Below are positions 7,667 to 15,102 of a stretch of 25,453 nt of DNA, piece after piece. The notes beneath the pieces are model-generated. The model was not told where the DNA came from. It did not search any database and saw nothing but the letters and a program-made list of their open reading frames with translations. How positions within the stretch are numbered: position 1 is the stretch's first letter; each line of letters starts with the position of its first letter. Source of the DNA: an uncultured Opitutales bacterium (GTDB lineage Bacteria; Verrucomicrobiota; Verrucomicrobiia; Opitutales; UBA2995); assembly GCA_937920335.1 (NCBI GenBank), contig CALGUT010000445.1, positions 1 through 25,453 of the forward strand, read 5' to 3'. The translations under genes were made by a program, and so were the position numbers.

Positions 7667-8410
7667 ATGAATACACAAATTGAAGGAAAGGTAGCGCTCG
7701 TTACCGGAAGTAACCGCGGTATAGGTCGTGCGTTGGTTGATGAATTAATCGCCCGTGGAGCGTCGAAAGTATATGCCACTGCGCGGGATGTTTCCTCACT
7801 GATAAGCTTGGTCGAAAAACACGGGGAGAAAGTTGTCCCTGTCGCTTTGGACGTGACGGATTTTGATCAGGTCAATGCGCTCGCGGGTATTGCTGGAGAC
7901 GTCGAGGTTGTCGTTAGTAACGCGGGATATGCCGAGCAAGCAGATCTTTTTGCTGATGACTTGGGACCCGCTCGTCAGGAATTCGAAGTGAACTACTGGG
8001 GCACGTTGAATGTCGCTCGTGCGTTGGTTCCCGTTCTCGAAAGTAACGGCGGGGGAGCGTTTATAAATCTGTCCAGTATCGCTGGACTTGGAAACTTTCC
8101 GATGCTTCCAACCTACAGTGATTCCAAAGCAGCGGTGCATTCATTGACTCAAGGATTACGGTTGCTGAAGGGCACCAGTATTCAATTCGTCGGCGTTTAT
8201 CCAGGACCGGTTGACACAGATATGGCTGAGAAGATCGAATTAGAAAAGGCTTCTCCTGAAAGTGTGGCGGTTGAAGTTTTCGACGCAGTTGAAGCGGGGA
8301 AAACGGAAGTATTTCCAGATCCGATGGCCAAGGGCTATGCGGGTCCTTATGAAGCGGGCACTCGCGCGATTGAGTTGCAAACAGCGGCTATGATGGCAGA
8401 GGGAAGTTAA
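7667..8410 (+). CDS. Short-chain dehydrogenase/reductase (classical SDR)
   Basis: This 247-residue NAD(P)-dependent oxidoreductase has a Rossmann fold. It shows the cofactor glycine motif TGSNRGIG (residues 13-20), the NAG motif (85-87), N110-containing VNYWG, the catalytic serine in LSSIAG (S137) and the YSDSK pair (Y150, K154). The PGPVDTDMAE segment is the usual substrate-loop region. An Arg at position 40 after the second strand (ATARD) hints at NADPH preference. The substrate is unknown. The start is the ATG after an A-rich tract with no clear Shine-Dalgarno sequence. It follows pirin by 121 bases on the same strand, may share its regulator, and ends just before a strong terminator. Confidence 0.92.
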   Translation: MNTQIEGKVALVTGSNRGIGRALVDELIARGASKVYATARDVSSLISLVEKHGEKVVPVALDVTDFDQVNALAGIAGDVEVVVSNAGYAEQADLFADDLGPARQEFEVNYWGTLNVARALVPVLESNGGGAFINLSSIAGLGNFPMLPTYSDSKAAVHSLTQGLRLLKGTSIQFVGVYPGPVDTDMAEKIELEKASPESVAVEVFDAVEAGKTEVFPDPMAKGYAGPYEAGTRAIELQTAAMMAEGS

Positions 8411-8427
8411 GAAAAATATTATTTTTG

Positions 8428-8462
8428 AAAAAGCGTTCGGAATCCACCGAGCGCTTTTTTTT
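8428..8462. terminator. Bidirectional intrinsic terminator between the SDR and LacI genes
   Basis: AAAAAGCGTTCGG pairs with CCGAGCGCTTTTT (one G-T pair) around a six-base loop AATCCA. The right arm runs into eight T on the + strand, and the reverse strand ends in TTTTTC. It lies between two converging genes and should stop transcription from both. Confidence 0.85.
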
Positions 8463-8499
8463 ATGTACGCAACACGCTCTCCAATTTTTGGTTATTGGA

Positions 8500-9567
8500 T
8501 TACGCTGAATCTTTAACGGATGTTTTCCGTTTGTCTTTTAGTGTATTGCCGTCAACCCAGATCCCGGGTGCGTAGGTAGCAGTTGGATAGGCGGGAACCC
8601 CAAAATCATTTCGGTTAAGCCGCCCTATGATCTGATTGACCGCGATCGCTCCGACCATGGTCCATTTGGGCATGACTCCAGAGTAGCCATCTATCTGGTT
8701 TTCGGCGACCATGAGCTGAGCAAATCCGATATCTTCCGGGATGTTATAGCCCAACGCCTTCAGCTCTTGTGGTAAAATTCTTCGTGGTGAGAGGATTGCT
8801 TCGACCTTTTGTTCTTCGATCCATTTTGGTAAGCTGGTATTTAGTTCGCTCAGGTAGTCCGTCGTCACAAGCGGAGGAATCCGGTTTTTCACGGGTATGC
8901 TCTGTTGTGCAAGATACATGGCGGCGAGTCGTTTCTTCTGGCACAAATGTTCTTCGTTGCGATTGGTTACCAAGCCGATTCTTTTATAACCTTTCTCTCT
9001 GGTTTTTTCGAACGCGAGAAGTAGGCCGTTGTATTGGTCGATGTCTACCCGGTTGAGGTTCGGTTCCTGCAATGAAAACTCTATCGCTACGGCCGCAAAA
9101 TTGGAAAGATCGATAGGAAGACGGACTTCCTGCACTTGTTTAAGAATAATCTGCTCAAAAATAACTCCGTAGATACCACGACTTGCTAAAATTGAGATCA
9201 AGCGTTGCGGGGTCATGCCCGGTTCCCAGAGGAAAAATTCTTCCAACTTATACCCGTTTGCTTCCGCCGCTTCAATCGCTCCCTTGCGCAAATGAATCAA
9301 ACTCGGGGGTGGTTCGAATTCCATGTGATAGCCGTGGACCAGTGCGAGCGTTGTATTGAGCGTTGAAGGACGCTTTCGCCGTATCTCGGTCATCAATGCA
9401 GACACCAGTGGGTGTTTTATATAACCGAGTTCCTTTGCTGCCTCTTGAACCCGTTTACAAGTTGCCTTGCTCTGTCGCGGATGATTTTGCAGCGCACGAC
9501 TGGCCGTGGCTTTTGAAACGCCGGCTTTGTTGGCGACATCTATCAGGGTGATTTTCTTCCGTTCCAT
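8500..9567 (-). CDS. LacI-family transcriptional regulator
   Basis: This 355-residue regulator has an N-terminal LacI helix-turn-helix (ITLIDVANKAGVSKATASRAL, residues about 6-26, with the hinge-side KELGYIKHPLVSALM) and a periplasmic-binding-protein-like sensor domain. The VSALMTEIRRKRP link and the FEQII region resemble a LacI subgroup common in Verrucomicrobiota that controls carbohydrate use. The effector is unknown and no sugar operon adjoins it directly; candidate targets are the exported oxidoreductase, isomerase and sulfatase genes to the right. The ATG at 9567 is preceded by no good ribosome binding site. The end faces the shared terminator at 8428-8462. Confidence 0.92.
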   Translation of the reverse strand: MERKKITLIDVANKAGVSKATASRALQNHPRQSKATCKRVQEAAKELGYIKHPLVSALMTEIRRKRPSTLNTTLALVHGYHMEFEPPPSLIHLRKGAIEAAEANGYKLEEFFLWEPGMTPQRLISILASRGIYGVIFEQIILKQVQEVRLPIDLSNFAAVAIEFSLQEPNLNRVDIDQYNGLLLAFEKTREKGYKRIGLVTNRNEEHLCQKKRLAAMYLAQQSIPVKNRIPPLVTTDYLSELNTSLPKWIEEQKVEAILSPRRILPQELKALGYNIPEDIGFAQLMVAENQIDGYSGVMPKWTMVGAIAVNQIIGRLNRNDFGVPAYPTATYAPGIWVDGNTLKDKRKTSVKDSA

Positions 9568-9640
9568 GGGGTGATCAGGAACTTTTAAGCTAGATACTCA
9601 GTGAGACTGCAGGCAAGTAGTGTTTGGCTGGTCAGTAATC

Positions 9641-10057
9641 TTAGCGATCGTTCGAAACGCGTTTTCTGAGGGCCTTGTTCTGGCTGCGGTGTTTTTTATC
9701 ATCCAGACGCCGCCTGTTTGCGCTCGCTTTGGGTTTGGTAAGCCGTCGCTTTTTAGGTGTGATCAATGCGGCTCGGAGGATATTCTTAAGTCTTTCTTTT
9801 GCTGCGTCTTTATTCTTCTCATGACTTCTGTGAGACTGAGCTTTGATGACGATGACTCCTTCAGCAGTGATGCGACTGTCATTGGAAGTTAGTAGGCGCT
9901 CTTTTACCCATTCGGGGAGTGTGGCCTTCCGGATATTGAAGAACAGGTGAACGGCCGTTGAGACCTTGTTTACGTTTTGTCCACCCGGTCCACTTGCCCG
10001 AATTGCTACAAGTTCGATTTCCTCGTCCGGGATCGTAATGGAGTTAGATAGCTTCAT
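9641..10057 (-). CDS. arfB: Alternative ribosome-rescue factor ArfB (peptidyl-tRNA hydrolase, GGQ-type)
   Basis: This 138-residue member of the YaeJ/ArfB family frees ribosomes stalled on truncated mRNA by hydrolysing peptidyl-tRNA. It has the release-factor catalytic block SGPGGQNVNK (GGQ at residues 25-27), a compact domain, and a long basic tail (KKRRLTKPKASANRRRLDDKK and onward) that in the family enters the empty mRNA channel. The length fits ArfB and excludes a full release factor. It starts three bases after the glycosyltransferase stop, which implies translational coupling. Confidence 0.92.
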   Translation of the reverse strand: MKLSNSITIPDEEIELVAIRASGPGGQNVNKVSTAVHLFFNIRKATLPEWVKERLLTSNDSRITAEGVIVIKAQSHRSHEKNKDAAKERLKNILRAALITPKKRRLTKPKASANRRRLDDKKHRSQNKALRKRVSNDR

Positions 10058-10060
10058 TCT

Positions 10061-10819
10061 TTATCTCGTCCGACCTGACTGCGGCGACTCTTTGTCCAAT
10101 CTACCTTTTAATCTGAGTAAGTCTTTAAATAGCCCGACAGAATTCCCGAGAGTCATGTGCCCTCCCTTAACTTCAATCCAGTTTACGGGGACTTCGTTCA
10201 TTTTCAGGCCTGCTTGGTCGGCGCGATGGAGTAACTCAATATCGAAGATGAATCGTTTTTCGGTTAAGCGATTTTGGTTTTCTCGGAAAAAAGATGCTGG
10301 CAAGACCTTGAATCCACACTGGGTATCTTCTACGGAGAAGTTAAATAGTTGCTTGCGCAGCCATCGAAAGGTGAGGCCGCCAATATTTCGCAGTGCAGCC
10401 CTGCTGACATCCGTCTCGGACGTTTTGATGCGACTTGCGGCGTAAAACGTGTTGTCGGCGTCTGGATCTTTGACGATGCTGCTCAACACCCGGACAATTT
10501 CTGGAGGGGCGACCGCTCCATCTGCATCCACGAAGGCGAGCATATCGACAGCGTTATTGGCTGCCCATCCGGAATAAACGGCTGCGCCCTTACCTTGGTT
10601 GAAATCGAGGGTAATCGGAGATTTAAGAAAGGAAAAGGTACCATCGAGTAGCTCCATCAGGCTGCGATAATGCCCTTGATGATAAAAAGTCGAACCGTCG
10701 TCTATAATCTGAACCGTCACGGAAAGATCCGATTTTGCCAGGGCCGTGCAGAGTCCTGGCAGAAACTGAGCGAGGCGTTCGCCTTCGTTGTAACAGGGGA
10801 TTGCGAGGTAGAATTGCAT
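10061..10819 (-). CDS. Family 2 glycosyltransferase (dolichyl-phosphate glucosyltransferase-like)
   Basis: This 252-residue GT-A fold glycosyltransferase begins with the typical FYLAIPCYNEGERL. It contains DDGS (residues 40-43), GKGAAVYSGW, the metal-binding DAD (98-100), DTQCGFK (165-171) and FDIELLHRA, in the order seen in Alg5/DPM-like enzymes that charge a polyprenyl phosphate with a sugar. There are no C-terminal membrane helices. Donor and acceptor are not known. The ATG at 10819 is chosen because conserved sequence starts there; a TTG at 10864 would add 15 unlikely residues. It is the first gene of a two-gene unit with arfB. Confidence 0.85.
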   Translation of the reverse strand: MQFYLAIPCYNEGERLAQFLPGLCTALAKSDLSVTVQIIDDGSTFYHQGHYRSLMELLDGTFSFLKSPITLDFNQGKGAAVYSGWAANNAVDMLAFVDADGAVAPPEIVRVLSSIVKDPDADNTFYAASRIKTSETDVSRAALRNIGGLTFRWLRKQLFNFSVEDTQCGFKVLPASFFRENQNRLTEKRFIFDIELLHRADQAGLKMNEVPVNWIEVKGGHMTLGNSVGLFKDLLRLKGRLDKESPQSGRTR

Positions 10820-10904
10820 GAGTTTAGGTTCTTGAGTATTAGGACAAGCAGCAGAGTAAACCAACTTCTGTGCCTATGTAAACTGACGAGGAGTGATCAG
10901 ACCA

Positions 10905-10926
10905 CCGAAACTTTTGGTCGTTTTTT
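10905..10926 (+). terminator. Orphan terminator-like hairpin upstream of the DoxX gene
   Basis: ACCGAA and TTTGGT can pair around ACT, with an alternative GACCA/TGGTC pairing, followed by CG and a run of six T on the + strand. No + strand gene lies directly upstream, so it would act on antisense transcription or as a leader element of the DoxX operon. It is short and could be chance. Confidence 0.25.
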
Positions 10927-11052
10927 CTAGCTGATTTTCGCCAATTCTTCGTCTAAGTTTTAAATTAAGCTGTTCGAGGACGAATTTTATTGGTTCGCTG
11001 GCTGTAAATTATCTAAATTGTCTGCTTACCCATTTAAGGATACCTACAAGAT

Positions 11053-11508
11053 ATGAGTGAAAATTCGACCCCATCTACCCAAAGTAGTAACGCAAGCAAC
11101 GATTCCTGGGCCTTCCTGGGACTTCGGTTGTTTTTAGCCATTCGCTGGTTTTTTGCCGGTCTTGAAAAGTTTGGAACACCTGGGAATTACAGTTTTGAGA
11201 ACTACTACGCCAAGATGTCCGGAATGGCGTATGGAATTGCCGAAAATTCCATTATGCCGGGATGGGCCACGAAGGTTTTTGCGCTGCCTTTAGGGTATAT
11301 CATGCTATTGCTCTCCGTGACGATGTTATTGGGTGTTAAGTTGCGCATTTCATTAATAGTCTCACTCTTGCTTTATGTCGGATTATCCGTAGGGTTGATG
11401 GCCGTGGACGAACAGCATGGCATCGCCTGGCTTGGAATTCACGTAATCATGTCAGTCATGGCACTCAAGATGGTGGGAAGCGCCAGATGGGTGGTTTGGA
11501 AAGATTAA
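11053..11508 (+). CDS. DoxX-family membrane protein
   Basis: This 151-residue protein has a polar, serine- and asparagine-rich N-terminus and four predicted membrane helices (about residues 21-38, 72-92, 95-115 and 124-144). The first helix, with LRLFLAIRWFFAGLEKFG, is the DoxX family hallmark. DoxX-like proteins sit in the inner membrane and have been linked to quinone or thiol redox systems, but the role is poorly defined. An AAGGA lies about 12 bases before the ATG. It is the first gene of a + strand unit, 18 bases before the exported Gfo/Idh oxidoreductase, so a redox link to that enzyme is plausible but unproven. Confidence 0.85.
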   Translation: MSENSTPSTQSSNASNDSWAFLGLRLFLAIRWFFAGLEKFGTPGNYSFENYYAKMSGMAYGIAENSIMPGWATKVFALPLGYIMLLLSVTMLLGVKLRISLIVSLLLYVGLSVGLMAVDEQHGIAWLGIHVIMSVMALKMVGSARWVVWKD

Positions 11509-11526
11509 TTTTAGCCCAAAAGAAAC

Positions 11527-12903
11527 ATGAATAACGATACAGGACTAGGCGTAGATCGCCGTAGCTTTTTGAAAACCAGTGTTGCCGGCGGAGCTGGTCT
11601 GATGCTGTCGAGCAACCTTCCATTATTTGCAGTGGGTGGTGATTCCAAGATGGACGATATCAATGTCGCAATCGTAGGTGTAGGTGCGCAGGGCCAAGTG
11701 CTTATGCAATCTTTGATGAAGATCCCCGGGCTGAATTTCGTGGCGGTCTGTGATATCTGGGAAAAATTCAATTTGAAACGGGGCGTGGGTCTCCTTCGCA
11801 AAGCGGGTCACAAACCAGCTCCGTACACGGATTACCGGGAAATGCTGGCGAAGCAGCCAGACCTTGATGCGGTTATCGTGGCTACTCCTGACTTCTGGCA
11901 TGCACCCATAACCAACGCCTGTTTGGAAGCCGGCTGTCACGTTTACTGTGAGAAAATGATGTCTAATACCCATGAGGGGGCGGTTTCTATGGTTCGGACG
12001 GCGGAAAAAACCGGCAAGCTTCTGCAGATCGGACATCAACGCCGCAGTAATCCTCGCTACCAGTTCGTCAAGAAACACTTGATTGAGGACAACAAGCTTT
12101 GTGGACGTATCACAAACATCAACGGACAATGGAACCGTGCGGTCACTGAGCCACTCGGTTGGCCGGAGAAGTATGCGATCGAAGATTCCATGCTCAAAGA
12201 GTTTGGGTTTGAGGGGATGCACCAATTTCGTAATTGGCGATGGTTCAAAGGCTTAGGTGGAGGCCCAATCTCTGACCTTGGCGCTCACCAGATCGATATT
12301 TTTGGCTGGTTTTTGGGTTCAAATCCTATCGCTGTTACTGCGAGTGGGGGAGCTGATTACTACTCAGACCTGGAATGGTACGACAATGTGATGGCTATTT
12401 ATGAGTTTGATACGCCTCAAGGACCCGTTCGTGCTTTCTACCAAGTTCTCACCACAACGAGTGCAGGTGGCGGTTATTTTGAATATTTCATGGGTGACGA
12501 AGGCTCGATTAAGATGTCTGAAAACCCCAAATATACGACCGTTTTTCGGGAGGCGAGTGCTCCTGATTGGAACAAGTATGTCCAAGACGGGTTCTTAAAG
12601 AAAAAAGGAGAATACGAAGTGAGACCCTGGCAAGTACCTTTACCACCCGCACGTGTCGAGAAATCGGCTACTGTGGATGTTCGTGAAACCGCGGCGTTGG
12701 ATGCGTTCGAGGTCAACGCGACTCTGGAAGGGTATATACACCAGCCTCACCTCGAAAACTTTTTTGCGTCAGTTCGGGGTGAAGCCACTTTGAACTGTCC
12801 CGGTCATGAAGCACTCCAGTGTGAAGCGGCCGTTCTTAAAGTTAACGAAGCGATCGAAGCACAACGCCGACTGACCTTCACTGATGCAGATTTCCATGCT
12901 TAA
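11527..12903 (+). CDS. Tat-exported Gfo/Idh/MocA-family oxidoreductase
   Basis: This 458-residue NAD(P)-dependent sugar oxidoreductase type has a twin-arginine signal (RRSFLK at residues 11-16, then a hydrophobic stretch). It is therefore probably folded with cofactor in the cytoplasm and exported. The Rossmann motif is VAIVGVGAQGQ (47-57). ATPDFWHAPI matches the family's cofactor region. The usual EKP is EKM (142-144), keeping the lysine. GAHQIDIFGWF supplies the catalytic-side His/Asp. Such exported members are abundant in Verrucomicrobiota and Planctomycetota and are thought to act on sugars with tightly bound cofactor. The substrate is unknown. The secreted discoidin-like gene starts five bases after its stop. 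Confidence 0.93.
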   Translation: MNNDTGLGVDRRSFLKTSVAGGAGLMLSSNLPLFAVGGDSKMDDINVAIVGVGAQGQVLMQSLMKIPGLNFVAVCDIWEKFNLKRGVGLLRKAGHKPAPYTDYREMLAKQPDLDAVIVATPDFWHAPITNACLEAGCHVYCEKMMSNTHEGAVSMVRTAEKTGKLLQIGHQRRSNPRYQFVKKHLIEDNKLCGRITNINGQWNRAVTEPLGWPEKYAIEDSMLKEFGFEGMHQFRNWRWFKGLGGGPISDLGAHQIDIFGWFLGSNPIAVTASGGADYYSDLEWYDNVMAIYEFDTPQGPVRAFYQVLTTTSAGGGYFEYFMGDEGSIKMSENPKYTTVFREASAPDWNKYVQDGFLKKKGEYEVRPWQVPLPPARVEKSATVDVRETAALDAFEVNATLEGYIHQPHLENFFASVRGEATLNCPGHEALQCEAAVLKVNEAIEAQRRLTFTDADFHA

Positions 12904-12907
12904 CGTA

Positions 12908-13576
12908 ATGAACAAACAAATACGACTACTAACAGCCTTCGCTTTTATCGGAGCCTATCTCCTTTCTTTATCTTCTGCTCAGGCAGCAGATAAGGCACTA
13001 GAGCTAGAGCTTCCAAAACCTAAATTCTCTGGTACGCCGGTTCCTATTAAGGGAATCCCGCACCTGGAAAAAACGTCTCAAGGAGCGCGTGCGCCTCTTA
13101 TGGTGCCAGATGACGTCGAGAACGTTTCTGACGGCAAGGAAGTAACTTCTTCAGATGACTGGCCTATTATTGGTGAGCTCGAATTCCTCACCGACGGTGA
13201 TAAGGATGCGGATGAAGGTTACTACGTCGAACTCGGTCCAGAACTACAGTGGGTTCAAATCGATCTGGAAGCTTCCAAAGAGATTTTCGCGATCGCTTTG
13301 TGGCACTACCATTCACAAGCCCGTGCGTATCACGATGTGGTTGTTCAAGTGTCCGATGACGCTGAGTTTTCGAGTGGTGTAACTACGGTCTTCAATAACG
13401 ACCATGACAATTCTTCAGGCCTCGGCCGTGGAAAAGACAAGGCTTACATCGAATCCTACGAAGGAAAACTTATCGATGTTGACAGTGTAAGCGGACAATA
13501 TGTGCGCTTCTACTCACAAGGCAATTCAACCGACACGATGAATCACTATATTGAGGCTCAAGTGTTTGGCCGTTAA
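12908..13576 (+). CDS. Secreted discoidin-like (F5/8 type C-like) protein
   Basis: This is a 222-residue secreted protein: a basic start (MNKQIRLL), a hydrophobic core and a signal-peptidase-I-type AQA-A site near residue 28. The mature part reads like a beta-sandwich carbohydrate-binding module of the discoidin/F5/8C type, with FLTDGDKDADEGYYVELG, WVQIDLEASKEIFAIALWHYH, VVVQVSDDAEF and a closing GQYVRFYSQGNS segment. No catalytic residues are evident. It may bind glycan or cell-surface sugar and partner the preceding Gfo/Idh enzyme. The ATG at 12908, just after that gene's stop, gives a proper signal peptide; an upstream ATG at 12884 overlaps it and is less likely. It ends before a GC-rich terminator. 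Confidence 0.8.
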   Translation: MNKQIRLLTAFAFIGAYLLSLSSAQAADKALELELPKPKFSGTPVPIKGIPHLEKTSQGARAPLMVPDDVENVSDGKEVTSSDDWPIIGELEFLTDGDKDADEGYYVELGPELQWVQIDLEASKEIFAIALWHYHSQARAYHDVVVQVSDDAEFSSGVTTVFNNDHDNSSGLGRGKDKAYIESYEGKLIDVDSVSGQYVRFYSQGNSTDTMNHYIEAQVFGR

Positions 13577-13598
13577 TTAGGACGAATAATTATTTCAG

Positions 13599-13628
13599 AA
13601 ACCCGCGTCGAAAGGCGCGGGTTTTTTT
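13599..13628 (+). terminator. Intrinsic terminator of the DoxX-Gfo/Idh-discoidin operon
   Basis: AAACCCGCGTC pairs with GGCGCGGGTTT around a GAAA tetraloop and is followed by a run of T. It sits 22 bases after the discoidin-like gene stop and faces the converging DUF1501 gene. The T-run supports only + strand termination. Confidence 0.88.
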
Positions 13629-13656
13629 GTGGAAGAATCAGTAACTCCCTCGCTTC

Positions 13657-15102
13657 TTAAGCGATCAGGTTGTGAACGACTTTTCCGTGCACATCCGTGA
13701 GGCGATAATCACGGCCCTGGAAGCGATAGGTCAAGCGTTCGTGATCAAATCCCAGTAGGTGCATGAGGGTCGCCTGGAAGTCGTGGATATGCACTTTGTT
13801 TTCGGTTATGGCGAACCCCAACTCATCGGTTTCACCGTATGAGAAACCTGCTTTCACTCCACCACCAGCCATCCACATCGTAAAGCAGTCGGGGTAGTGG
13901 TCTCTCCCGAGTACTGAGGATGCTGCTGTGCGCCCTTCCCGGAATGGAGTCCGTCCAAATTCTCCGCCACAGATGATGAGTGTGTCGTCTAAAAGTCCTC
14001 GCTGACGAAGATCCTTGATGAGTGCGGCGATCGGTTGATCCACGGTAGAGCACTTTCTTACCAAGCCCTCACCGACACCGTTATCTGCATTCGTCCCGTG
14101 AAAATCCCAACCCCAATCAAAGAGCTGAACAAAGCGCACTCCTTTCTCGACAAGTCGGCGGGCAAGCAGGCAATTATTGGCAAAACTGGAGCCACCGGGT
14201 TCAGCTCCGTATGCCTCCATGGTTGAGGGGTTTTCTTTTGAGATGTCCATCACCTCCGGGACTGAAACTTGCATGCGGTAAGCCAGTTCGTATTGAGATA
14301 TACGAGTGCGCGTTTCCGGATGTCCATACTCGTCGGCTTGAATTTCGTTCAGTTCCTGAATCGTATCCAAACTGAGGCGCCGTGTGGATCGATCCATGCC
14401 GGGAGGGTCTGAAACATAAAGGATCGGATCGCCGCTCGTTCGACACTGTACGCCCTGATACACAGATGGGAGGAAGCCGTTTCCGAAGGAGTTCTTTCCA
14501 CCGTTTGGTTGAACGCCGCTCGAAATAAGTGCGATGAATCCCGGTAGGTCTTCATTGAGGGACCCGAGACCATAGGTTACCCAGGAGCCCATGGAAGGGC
14601 GTCCCGGACGTGGCGATCCGGTCAGGGTAAATAGCTCAGCGGGTGCATGGTTGAACTGATCCGTATTCATGGAGTGAACCATGCAAAGCTCGTCCGCCAC
14701 TTCATGAAGATGAGGAATCGCGTCCGACATCCAAAGGCCTGCTTCGCCGTATTGAGCAAATGAATGGCGGGTGCCAAGCAGCTTGGGCGTCCCCGAAGTG
14801 AATGCGAATTTCTTGCCCTTTAAAAATTCTGCCGGGCAATCCTGACCATCTCGCTTAACCAACTCCGGCTTGTGGTCATACATATCCAGGTTGGGCGGAG
14901 AACCGGTTAGGTGGAGGTAAATGACGTGTTTGGCTCTTGGGGGGAAGTGAGGGTTCTTGGGAGCGAGCGGATCGATTCTCGAGGAGGTAGCATTGGCGGG
15001 GTTGATCAACGATCCCAACGCAACTCCACCGAGACCGGCGAACGTTTGCTTTAGGAAATGGCGCCTGGTGGTGTGCTGTAGCCGTTCGAATAGAGGATTC
15101 AT
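13657..15102 (-). CDS. Tat-exported DUF1501 protein
   Basis: This 481-residue protein carries a twin-arginine signal (RRHFLK at residues 13-18, then FAGLGGVALGSL). The body is a DUF1501 domain, an alkaline-phosphatase-superfamily relative found widely in Planctomycetota and Verrucomicrobiota, with HVIYLHLTGSPPNLDMYDHKP, HSMNTDQFNHAPAEL, VQLFDWGWDFHG and LIICGGEFGRTPF. It lacks the CxPxR formylglycine motif of true sulfatases at the expected place. The function is not established. The start was set at 15102 because its ATG overlaps the stop of the upstream cytochrome-domain gene as ATGA; an upstream GTG-type start is less likely. DUF1501 and PSCyt/PSD1 genes are paired in these phyla. Confidence 0.92.
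   Translation of the reverse strand: MNPLFERLQHTTRRHFLKQTFAGLGGVALGSLINPANATSSRIDPLAPKNPHFPPRAKHVIYLHLTGSPPNLDMYDHKPELVKRDGQDCPAEFLKGKKFAFTSGTPKLLGTRHSFAQYGEAGLWMSDAIPHLHEVADELCMVHSMNTDQFNHAPAELFTLTGSPRPGRPSMGSWVTYGLGSLNEDLPGFIALISSGVQPNGGKNSFGNGFLPSVYQGVQCRTSGDPILYVSDPPGMDRSTRRLSLDTIQELNEIQADEYGHPETRTRISQYELAYRMQVSVPEVMDISKENPSTMEAYGAEPGGSSFANNCLLARRLVEKGVRFVQLFDWGWDFHGTNADNGVGEGLVRKCSTVDQPIAALIKDLRQRGLLDDTLIICGGEFGRTPFREGRTAASSVLGRDHYPDCFTMWMAGGGVKAGFSYGETDELGFAITENKVHIHDFQATLMHLLGFDHERLTYRFQGRDYRLTDVHGKVVHNLIA

Noticed and set aside
9966..10445. 159-codon + strand frame
   Set aside because: It lies antisense to arfB and the glycosyltransferase and shows no domain signature.
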